Below, one piece after another: positions 16,531 to 23,422 of a DNA stretch of 38,867 nt. This DNA is from Candidatus Desulfovibrio intestinigallinarum. GTDB taxonomy: Bacteria; Desulfobacterota; Desulfovibrionia; Desulfovibrionales; Desulfovibrionaceae. The position numbers and the translations under genes were made by a program. The stretch covers positions 1 to 38,867 of the forward strand of contig DXFI01000170.1 in assembly GCA_019114565.1 (NCBI GenBank), read 5' to 3'. Below the pieces are notes generated by a model that saw nothing but the letters and a program-made list of their open reading frames with translations, had not been told where the DNA came from and did not search any database. Each line of letters starts with the position of its first letter. The first letter of the stretch is position 1.

Positions 16531-16564
16531 TGTCATTTTGAAACATCCTCCAGGAAGGCCTGCC

Positions 16565-18628
16565 ATGAAACGATTCTGGACAATGGCGCTCTGCCTTGCG
16601 CTGGCATGCGGTCTGCCGGGCTGCGGCGAGGGAAAAAGCCCGGGCACGCTCACGCTGACTGTTTCCGGCAATTATGCCGAAGACTTTACCGCCAGAGGCT
16701 GGACCACGGCCCGCCTCACTGCTGCCGCCGTGGATGCGGAAGGCAGAAGCCTGCCCATAGACGGCAATATCGTCTGGTGGATTCAGACAGCCGACCTGCA
16801 CGACAACATCGTCGCCTGGAACGGGGACAGACACGATGGGAGCGGTCTGCTCTGGGGCGAAACACCCTTCTTATCCCTACGGGCCGGCTCCGACGGTTTT
16901 CCCCGCGATGCGACGGTCTTCCTGACGGATACCGTGGGTTCGCGCACCGTCACCGTCATGGCCAGACTGCGTATCGCCTCGGGCGATGCGGACGAAGAAG
17001 GCCCAACAATTACCGCACAGACCACCTTTACCTTTGGCAACGGGCCGTTATCCCTGTTTTCCGCCCCGCCGCGTCAGGTTGCTTCCCGGGAAGAAGCCGA
17101 ACGCTACTGCGCCACGTTCCGCCCCGCCGCACAGCAGGGCGAAGAGACTACGGGAAACGGCCTGCCTCCGGCAACCCTGCTGCAACTGGTGTCGAACAAT
17201 CGCGTCAACGGCTACGGCGCGGCCCTGTTCGCCGGATGGCCCGGCGATTTCGAGCAGCGTCATATCTATTCCTATTGGGCCAGAGAAACGGACAAGAACG
17301 GCGACGAAGGCCGGGTGGTCAACGTAAAGGACGGCCTGGCGCTCTGGTATGACGCCGATGCCCGGGGGCCGCTGGCTGTCTGCGTCCCGAAGAACACTCC
17401 CGCCCCGCCCGTGCCCGAGGTGCCGCCGGGAAAGGCGGCTCTGCACGCCGAGGCGGAGGAAATGCTGCTGCCGCGACACCCCGCCGGACTTTCCCCTCTG
17501 CCGGATATCTGGAAACTGCGCTGCAAATCCCTCGTTCCCGCTGCCGGGGACGCTCCGCTCTTCTACGGCACGCCTCCGCTTGCAGAATACAACAACTGCT
17601 ATGCCGCCTCCGTCGCCACCGCCGCACTGGAGCAGCCGCAATTCTCCAAAGACGAAATCCTTTCTTTCGATCCCTCCACCTTCCCGCAGCCCGTCATTGC
17701 CGAACCGCTGTTCTCTCTGGAAAAATACGACAGCCGCAATTCCATTCCCGTCCTGATGCGCAAGGCACGGGAAGGGAATCCCGCAGCCATGCTGGCCATA
17801 AGCCGCCGCCTTCCCGAAAATTCGCCCTCGCGCTTTTTCTGGTGGCGTCTGGCGGATGCCCTGACCCGTCCGGGCTGGGCCTGGGGCGAGGAAAACAGGC
17901 GCATCCCTCCGTCGCTCAAGGGTCTTCTGGGCGATCCGCGCGAGATGTTCGTTCTGGGCGTCCCCTTCCTTGATGCCGGGATCAAGGAGCCTGTCGCCGG
18001 AGCCCCCGATCGCAAAAAGCTTTACCGCGAACTCATGCGGGAATGCGCCCTGCGGGGACGGGCTTTTGCATGGGTCACCTGGGCGCACATATATGCCTAC
18101 AACATGGCGGGATCGGCAATCCCGAAGGGCATCATGCTGGACAGGCTCAATCCGACACGGGGCTATGCCATGGCGCTGGCCGGGAACCGCCTGCCGATAG
18201 AAAGAGATGACCTTCAGGAAAACGCTTCTTCGTATTATGCCCCAGAATCCCGAACCGCGTCAGTCGAAACCCTGCGGGCGCTGGGAAAACTCAGCAGACG
18301 CCTGCCTCGCGGCGTCCCCATGGGCCTGCGCGCCGATCCCGCCCTTTTATGGACTGTGCAGCGTCTGGAGAGACAAGCACCTTTCCTCGGCATTGACGAG
18401 ACGAGAGGAAAAGCTCTGGCGGAGGAACTGTTCGCCGTCTATCAGGAAAACTATCAGCGCGTTCTCGAACAGCAGCGGCGACGCCGGGCGAAAATGCTCC
18501 CCGAGGTCAACCGGCAGATTGACGGCTGGCTCAAGGATGTGGAAGCCCGGGAGCCCGAATGGCTGAAAAAGGAATGGCCGACCTGGCCGGCCTATGAAGA
18601 CGAAAAAGCCCAGTCTCAGGACTCATGA
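16565..18628 (+). CDS. Large putative lipoprotein with N-terminal Ig-like region
   Basis: The 687-residue protein has a lipoprotein signal (MKRFWTMALCLALACGLPGC, Cys20). Residues about 28-170 alternate strands like a bacterial Ig-like domain (GTLTLTVSGNYAEDF, TVTVMARLRI, TAQTTFTFGNG). The central part has a Pro-rich stretch near residue 280 (NTPAPPVPEVPPGKAA). Residues 390-450 (IPVLMRKAREGNPAAMLAISRRL, then FFWWRLADALTR) faintly resemble Sel1-type helical repeats. The C-terminus is helical and charged (about 600-687). AGGAAGG precedes the ATG. There is no partner gene in an operon. It is probably anchored in the outer or inner membrane facing the periplasm. I do not recognise the family. Confidence 0.7.
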   Translation: MKRFWTMALCLALACGLPGCGEGKSPGTLTLTVSGNYAEDFTARGWTTARLTAAAVDAEGRSLPIDGNIVWWIQTADLHDNIVAWNGDRHDGSGLLWGETPFLSLRAGSDGFPRDATVFLTDTVGSRTVTVMARLRIASGDADEEGPTITAQTTFTFGNGPLSLFSAPPRQVASREEAERYCATFRPAAQQGEETTGNGLPPATLLQLVSNNRVNGYGAALFAGWPGDFEQRHIYSYWARETDKNGDEGRVVNVKDGLALWYDADARGPLAVCVPKNTPAPPVPEVPPGKAALHAEAEEMLLPRHPAGLSPLPDIWKLRCKSLVPAAGDAPLFYGTPPLAEYNNCYAASVATAALEQPQFSKDEILSFDPSTFPQPVIAEPLFSLEKYDSRNSIPVLMRKAREGNPAAMLAISRRLPENSPSRFFWWRLADALTRPGWAWGEENRRIPPSLKGLLGDPREMFVLGVPFLDAGIKEPVAGAPDRKKLYRELMRECALRGRAFAWVTWAHIYAYNMAGSAIPKGIMLDRLNPTRGYAMALAGNRLPIERDDLQENASSYYAPESRTASVETLRALGKLSRRLPRGVPMGLRADPALLWTVQRLERQAPFLGIDETRGKALAEELFAVYQENYQRVLEQQRRRRAKMLPEVNRQIDGWLKDVEAREPEWLKKEWPTWPAYEDEKAQSQDS

Positions 18629-18640
18629 CGTTTTGTCCTG

Positions 18641-18688
18641 GGGGGAAGGAAGCCTTTTTCTTGCGGCAAAAAAGGCTTCCTTCCCCTG
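18641..18688. terminator. Long convergent hairpin of repeat B type
   Basis: GGGGAAGGAAGCCTTTTT pairs with AAAAAGGCTTCCTTCCCC (18 bp) around a short loop. It sits between the convergent lipoprotein and mutL genes, without a U-run or the B tail. It probably serves as a 3' end for both strands. Confidence 0.6.
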
Positions 18689-18703
18689 ACAACGTACAAA
18701 TAT

Positions 18704-18753
18704 AGAGCGTTTCAGCTTAAGGGAAAACGCGAGGCGGCGGCACAGCGCCGCCT
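18704..18753 (-). repeat. Repeat A copy 9 (right-end fragment)
   Basis: AGAGCGTTTCAGCTTAAG and GCGAGGCGGCGGCACAGCGCC match the right half of the element, including the third (GC-rich) hairpin. The left half is lost. The right end faces the lipoprotein gene, behind the hairpin at 18641. Confidence 0.8.
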
Positions 18754-18758
18754 CACAT

Positions 18759-20777
18759 CTACTGCTTACGTTTGAAAAGACGCTCCAGAGCTCCGGCATC
18801 CCAGCGCAGGACAGCCGGACGGCCATGCGGGCAGTAGTCCCTCTCCGGTGTTTCCAGCCATTGCTGCAGCAGTCCGGCGGCCTCGTCGGGAGCGAGTCGC
18901 TGCCCGGCCTTGATCGCGCCCTTGCAGGACAGGGAAATGAACATGGCGGCCAGATCATCCTTGCGCCCGGCCAGCGCCTCACGCAAAAAATCGCGCGCCT
19001 CGGCTCTGTTCAGACTCGGCGGAATGCTGCGCGCCAGCAGCACCCCCTGTGCCAGTTCCACTTCAAAGCCCATCTGCGCCAGCGTTTCCTGAAGAGCACA
19101 GGCGCGCTCCTGCTCGGCGGGATGCAGCGAAAGCTCCAGCGGCAGGGCCAGACACTGGCCTGTGCCGCTGAACGCGCCATGCCGCAGGCGGGCATACAGC
19201 ACCCGCTCATGCGCGGCGTGCTGATCTATCAGCAGCAATGCGCCCTCGCGATCCCGCACAACCAGATAGGTGTCCGCCACCTGCCCGAGATAACAGAACT
19301 CCCCTATCCGCAACGGCATTGCGCCCCCTCCCAGAGCCGCTACGGGCGCAGGCGCTTCCGCAATAACCTCCGGAGCCGAAGAAACCGCAACGGAAACCGC
19401 CGGAGGAACCGTCTTTGCGGGACGCGCCGTCGGCGGAACGGGCTTTTCCGCCGGCGGCGGCAAAACGCCTTCCCCGAAGGCTGCGGGCGTTTCGGCAAGG
19501 CCGGAACGGAGCGGCGGCAGTACGGCCGCCGCTCCATCATCCATGTCCGGCAGCGGTTGCGGCTCCGGATGGCGTACTTCCCAGACATCCTCATCCGGCA
19601 TGTCGCTCCGCGCAAAACGATCCGCCATGATGGGCGCATGATCCACCGTGCCCCAGAAGCCGCGGGGCCGGGGCGGCAGCAGGCTTGCCTGCGGCACTTC
19701 GGCAGGACGGCTGTTTTCCCCGGGAGCTCTGTCGCCCAGCGACGCCTCCAGCGGCGTGGTCAGAGCGCTCTGCACCGCATACAGCACTGCGGAAAAGACA
19801 GCGGACTCATCACGGAAACGCACCTCGGACTTGGCGGGATGCACATTCACATCCACCTCGGCGGCGTCCATCTCCACAAAGAGAATAACCTGCGGATAGT
19901 CCCGGCTGGTCAGACGGCCCTTGTAGGCCTCGCGCACAGCCGCAAGCAGGCGTTTGTCCGACACGATGCGCCCGTTGACGTACAACAGGATGCGATCTCC
20001 GCGCAGCTGGGCAACCTCGGGGAGGGCCGCAAAGCCATGCGCCCGGACGCCGTGCCGCTCCCCGTCAAAGGGACGCAGCGCCTCCATAATCAGCTCCGGC
20101 CAGATGACGGCAAGGCGTGTCCGCACGTCCTGTCCCGGCAAAAACCGCAGGCATTCACGCTCGCTGCCGGATGCCGATCCGGACGCCAGTCGAAAACCGA
20201 CCTTCGGTCGTGCCAGCGCAAGACGTGTCAGCCATTCCTGCGCGCGCTTGAATTCCGTGGCAGGAGTCTTTAAAAACTTGAGACGAGCCGGAACATTGGC
20301 AAACAGGTCCTTCACCTCGATGACCGTTCCCCGATGGAGCGCGGCAGGCCCTTCGCCGACACAGCGGCCGAATTCCAGCTCCATGTGCCAGGCTTCCGCA
20401 TCACCGCCATCGGCTGTCCGCGCGGCGGAGGTCAGAGAAAAACGTGAAACAGAAGCAATGCTGGGCAGGGCTTCGCCACGAAAACCGTAAGAGCGTATCC
20501 GCTCCAGGTCTTCCAGACTGGCAATCTTGCTGGTAGCATGCCGCGTCACGGCCAGCGACATTTCCTCCCGGGCAATGCCAGTACCATTGTCCTGCACCCG
20601 GATCAGCCCCTGACCGCCGTTGTCAAGCCGGACATCAATCATGTCCGCGCCGGCGTCCAGGCTGTTTTCCACCAGTTCCTTGACGACGCTGGCAGGGCGT
20701 TCTACGACCTCTCCCGCGGCAATTTGATTACACAACTCAGGCGGCAAGAGACGAATATGACGAGACGACGCATTCAT
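18759..20777 (-). CDS. mutL: DNA mismatch repair protein MutL
   Basis: The 672-residue protein has an N-terminal GHKL ATPase with IAAGEVVERPASVVKELVENSLDAG, RVQDNGTGI and SYGFRGEALPSIASV. A Pro/Ala-rich linker spans about residues 330-500. The C-terminal dimerisation/endonuclease domain has DQHA (518-521), SCKGAIK (617-623) and CPHGRP (649-654). The nuclease motif is normally DQHA-x2-E-x4-E. Here the first Glu is kept (E524) but the last is Ala (A529). The start at 20775-20777 gives the family N-terminus (IRLLPPELCNQIAAGE); no good ribosome binding site is visible. The start overlaps the divergent gene at 20757. Confidence 0.95.
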   Translation of the reverse strand: MNASSRHIRLLPPELCNQIAAGEVVERPASVVKELVENSLDAGADMIDVRLDNGGQGLIRVQDNGTGIAREEMSLAVTRHATSKIASLEDLERIRSYGFRGEALPSIASVSRFSLTSAARTADGGDAEAWHMELEFGRCVGEGPAALHRGTVIEVKDLFANVPARLKFLKTPATEFKRAQEWLTRLALARPKVGFRLASGSASGSERECLRFLPGQDVRTRLAVIWPELIMEALRPFDGERHGVRAHGFAALPEVAQLRGDRILLYVNGRIVSDKRLLAAVREAYKGRLTSRDYPQVILFVEMDAAEVDVNVHPAKSEVRFRDESAVFSAVLYAVQSALTTPLEASLGDRAPGENSRPAEVPQASLLPPRPRGFWGTVDHAPIMADRFARSDMPDEDVWEVRHPEPQPLPDMDDGAAAVLPPLRSGLAETPAAFGEGVLPPPAEKPVPPTARPAKTVPPAVSVAVSSAPEVIAEAPAPVAALGGGAMPLRIGEFCYLGQVADTYLVVRDREGALLLIDQHAAHERVLYARLRHGAFSGTGQCLALPLELSLHPAEQERACALQETLAQMGFEVELAQGVLLARSIPPSLNRAEARDFLREALAGRKDDLAAMFISLSCKGAIKAGQRLAPDEAAGLLQQWLETPERDYCPHGRPAVLRWDAGALERLFKRKQ

Positions 20778-21167
20778 AGCGGCAGTGTAGCCGCCGGAAC
20801 AACACCGCGCAAGAGCGGCATCCGTCCCTACGGTAAACGCCATCCCCTGCCCCGTCATCGCAGGCTGCGCCGGGAGCCGGAAAAAGGAGCCATAGAAGTT
20901 CCCCTTCTGCCCGAAGTACGCCCCTTTGACGTTGACTTGCTCTATGTCGAATGCAGCCGCTGCGGCGCGCCTGTCATGTGGGAAGGCGACCGCACAGCCC
21001 GGCTTCTTGAGGCCGCGGGCATCGATCCGCTGGAGCTGGATGCAAGCTGTCTGCTCATGACCGACGCCTGCCCCCTCTGCGGCGGCAAAGGCGCGTATAC
21101 CGTGCAAATCTACCGCATCGGCCGCAGCCCGGAAAAGCTCCTTCCGCCCTTTTACGGCAATGCCTAG
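20757..21167 (+). CDS. Small putative zinc-ribbon protein, unknown function
   Basis: The 136-residue protein has a very basic N-terminal 45 residues (many Arg, His, Pro). An acidic and hydrophobic core with two cysteine pairs follows: CSRCG and, after about 40 residues, CPLCGG. That spacing fits a split zinc ribbon, with the segment TARLLEAAGIDPLELDASCLL between. The start is uncertain. ATG 20757 overlaps the first 21 bases of mutL on the other strand, and only a weak purine stretch (AAGAGA) precedes it. It is followed after 20 bases by a repeat B hairpin. I do not recognise the family. Confidence 0.6.
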   Translation: MTRRRIHSGSVAAGTTPRKSGIRPYGKRHPLPRHRRLRREPEKGAIEVPLLPEVRPFDVDLLYVECSRCGAPVMWEGDRTARLLEAAGIDPLELDASCLLMTDACPLCGGKGAYTVQIYRIGRSPEKLLPPFYGNA

Positions 21168-21186
21168 GGCTGCGCAGAATATTGGT

Positions 21187-21329
21187 TGGGGGGAAGGGAA
21201 ACCCCTCCGCTCGCGCGAGAGGTGTTTCCCTGCCCCCCAAGCCCCCCATCCCTTCCCCAGCGCGCTTTATCCGGGTAAATAAAACGCTTCGGGAAGGCAG
21301 ACAGTATTCCTGTAGTCGCCGTCCCCCGG
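21187..21329 (+). repeat. Repeat B (full: hairpin plus tail)
   Basis: The hairpin GGGGGGAAGGGAAACccct.../...gGTGTTTCCCTGCCCCCC is followed by the conserved tail: CCCCCCATCCCTTCCCC, AGCGCGCTTTATCCGGG, AACGCTTCGGGAAGGCAG and GTCCCCCGG. It lies 20 bases after the zinc-ribbon gene and is a probable transcript end. Confidence 0.8.
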
Positions 21330-21421
21330 AAATACGAATGGAAAAAGATGCCAAAAGGCTCTGACGGGTGTCACGGCAAAAACATTCCTTCCCCGCTCCC
21401 GCAACAACACGAAAAAGCGCA

Positions 21422-21952
21422 ATGATTATTCTGATTACGGGCGCGACGCATACCGGCAAGACACTGCTGGCGCAAAAGGTTATTGAGCGCCGCAGCTATC
21501 CCTGCCTGTCCGTTGATCTTCTGAAAATGGGCCTGATCAGAAGCGGCAACACCCATCTGACACCCGAGGATGACGACGGGCTGGAAGCCCTGCTGTGGCC
21601 CATTGTCCGGGAAATGATGAAAACCGCCATTGAAAACGAACAGCATCTTGTTGTCGAGGGTGGCTATGTTCCGCGTAACTGGAAAGACGACCTTGCGGAC
21701 GACTATCTGAAGGAAATTCGCGCTTTCTGTCTCGTCATGAGCCGAAAGTACATAGAAAACCATTTTGCGGACATACGGCAATATGCCTGCGCCATGGAAC
21801 AGCGCCGGGACGACAGCTGGTGCACAAAGGATTTTCTGCTTGCGGAAAATGCGCGCTACGCCGTCATGTGCGACAACAATGTCTTTCAGCGCATTCTTAT
21901 TGATGCGACTTACGATATGGAACAGCTGCAAGCGGCTGTCCGCCTTGATTAG
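21422..21952 (+). CDS. P-loop kinase/ATPase-like protein
   Basis: The 176-residue protein has a P-loop at the very start (GATHTGKT, residues 7-14) and then LSVDLLKMGLIRSG, a nucleotide-kinase-like acceptor segment. Residues about 60-80 include HLVVEGGYVPRNW, and FCLVMSR follows. The layout resembles small AAA-type kinases of the 2-phosphoglycerate kinase/zeta-toxin-like superfamily. The substrate cannot be named. It begins MIILITGA directly, with no good ribosome binding site. Its TAG stop codon (21950-21952) is the first bases of repeat A copy 10. It is somewhat richer in AT-ending codons than its neighbours, a possible sign of transfer. Confidence 0.7.
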   Translation: MIILITGATHTGKTLLAQKVIERRSYPCLSVDLLKMGLIRSGNTHLTPEDDDGLEALLWPIVREMMKTAIENEQHLVVEGGYVPRNWKDDLADDYLKEIRAFCLVMSRKYIENHFADIRQYACAMEQRRDDSWCTKDFLLAENARYAVMCDNNVFQRILIDATYDMEQLQAAVRLD

Positions 21953-22006
21953 AGCGTTTCAACTTTGAAAAGGGGAAACGCGGGGCGGTACAGCACAGCC
22001 TCTCCT
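21951..22006 (-). repeat. Repeat A copy 10 (right-end fragment)
   Basis: AGAGCGTTTCAACTTTGAAA, then a diverged last hairpin and GCGGGGCGGTACAGCACAGCC. Only the right third survives. It provides the TAG stop of the P-loop gene. Confidence 0.8.
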
Positions 22007-22050
22007 CCCATTCCGCTTTTCCTCTCTGACGCACCACTACCAGCATAAAC

Positions 22051-22093
22051 AAAAAAGGGCTCTGCGTATTTTCCAGTACGCAGAGCCCTTTTT
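22051..22093. terminator. Bidirectional intrinsic terminator
   Basis: The AAGGGCTCTGCGTA/TACGCAGAGCCCTT stem (14 bp) has A-rich and T-rich flanks on the two sides (AAAAAA before, TTTTT after). It can end transcripts from both the P-loop gene and the convergent 22435 gene. Confidence 0.9.
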
Positions 22094-22131
22094 GCTTTCC
22101 AGCGCTCCGGCTCTTTTCCTTTTTCGCACTA

Positions 22132-22271
22132 CCGGGAGACGGACGCCGCAGGAGCTGCCTCTGCAGCCCCGCGACCTTTCATCCTCCCGGATAAAGCGCG
22201 TTGGGGAAGGATGGGGGCATGGGGGGAAGGAAACACCCCTTGTGCGCCAGCCAAGGGGGTTTCCTTCCCCC
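22132..22271 (-). repeat. Repeat B (full: tail plus hairpin)
   Basis: This is the same elements as 12312-12456, reversed: CCGGGAGAC, CCCGGATAAAGCGCGTTGGGG, AAGGATGGGGG and the GGGGGGAAGGAAAC/GTTTCCTTCCCCC hairpin. It lies behind the 22435 gene, beyond repeat A copy 11. Confidence 0.8.
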
Positions 22272-22290
22272 GAAAGAACAAAGCCTTTCT

Positions 22291-22436
22291 AGAGTAATTT
22301 CAGTTTGAAATGCTTTGCATTTCAAACCATACGGCCTGTCGTTTCACGGAAAAAGTGCAGTTTTTCCGTTCACTTTTGGCCGGGCGGCGCTGTGTCGCCG
22401 CCTCGCGTTTCACCTTTTTCAAAGTTGAAACGCTCT
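22291..22436 (+). repeat. Repeat A copy 11 (full length)
   Basis: Full-length element flanked by TA on both sides. The right end supplies the TAG stop codon (22435-22437, minus strand) of the 325-residue protein gene. It and copy 10 lie between two convergent genes, each right end touching one stop codon. Confidence 0.92.
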
Positions 22437-23412
22437 AAGCGTCTTCCTGCGGATCGAAGTCAATGACCCGGCCCTGCAGCCAGACATAGAGATCGACATC
22501 TTCCCCGGCCTTGGGCTGATACTCGCCTAGCACCATCGCCGACGCATAGACCGGCAGCTGCAGCGGCGGCCGATCATTGAAAGGGAAGCTCAGGCGCAGC
22601 ATTTTCAGCGGCATCTTTTCCAGCTGTACGTCCTGCACTTCCTCAACGGTGGCGCGCATCTGGTATTCCCCGAACGCCCGCCCGGGCATGATCATATGCT
22701 TGCCGTTGAGCGGCACTTTATAGGGCGGCACGTCCAGCCGGGTCTTGCCGGGATGCTCCTGCAGCCAGCGCAGCGCATAGGCGTCATATTCCGGGCCCTG
22801 GGTGATCGTCACATCATCCAGCAGCGCCTTGCGCACGCCAAGCGCCAGCCCGGCAAGCAGGAAGGTATGCGTCACGTCGGGCGTCAGATCATTCTTGTCG
22901 CGCAGATAGAAGGGATCATAGAACCACATGGGGTTCTTGCCTTCCATCATGGTTACGGCCACATTGGCCCCGCAACCGGCTTCCCAGGGGTGTACGTCGG
23001 CCACGGTCAGATCGTTGGGCAAGCCTTCCAGCAGGGGAAAGGCATCGCAGGGCTTGAACTGTCCGCCGCGCTCCTGCGTGCGCATGACCACCGCAGCCCG
23101 CACAGGCTGATCCGAAGGCCAGGCCATGACGACGTGCTCCTGCTCGCCGATCAGCCACTGCCACGCGGCGCGGGTGCCGCCCTCGGAAATAACCTGCCCG
23201 ACAACGCTGGGCATGAGCTGCGCGGGATTGCCACCCAGCACCACGGCCCACTGCTGCCCCAGCGCTTCCGCATGTATGCGATTCCGGCCTTCAAGCAGCG
23301 CCCGGGCCTCTTCCTCGCTCAAAACTTCCTTTTCGGCTTCCTGTGCGGGAGCCGCGCCTTCGGAAGCAGTCACGTTCTGCTTGCGGGCTGTCTTGTCAGT
23401 CTTCTTCGCCAT
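22435..23412 (-). CDS. Conserved-looking protein of unknown function downstream of pnp
   Basis: The 325-residue soluble protein has a Lys/Ala-rich N-terminus (MAKKTDKTARKQ, about 40 residues, low complexity). A globular part then contains AWPSDQPVRAAVVMRTQERG, MMEGKNPMWFYDPFYLRDKNDL (about 180-200) and KHMIMPGRAFGEYQMRATVEEV. No catalytic motif or signal peptide is recognised. The ATG at 23410-23412 follows AGGGGGA, which overlaps the pnp stop codon (gap 10 bases), so it is cotranscribed with pnp. Its stop codon is provided by repeat A copy 11. I cannot name the family. Confidence 0.7.
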   Translation of the reverse strand: MAKKTDKTARKQNVTASEGAAPAQEAEKEVLSEEEARALLEGRNRIHAEALGQQWAVVLGGNPAQLMPSVVGQVISEGGTRAAWQWLIGEQEHVVMAWPSDQPVRAAVVMRTQERGGQFKPCDAFPLLEGLPNDLTVADVHPWEAGCGANVAVTMMEGKNPMWFYDPFYLRDKNDLTPDVTHTFLLAGLALGVRKALLDDVTITQGPEYDAYALRWLQEHPGKTRLDVPPYKVPLNGKHMIMPGRAFGEYQMRATVEEVQDVQLEKMPLKMLRLSFPFNDRPPLQLPVYASAMVLGEYQPKAGEDVDLYVWLQGRVIDFDPQEDA

Positions 23413-23422
23413 ACGATTCCCC

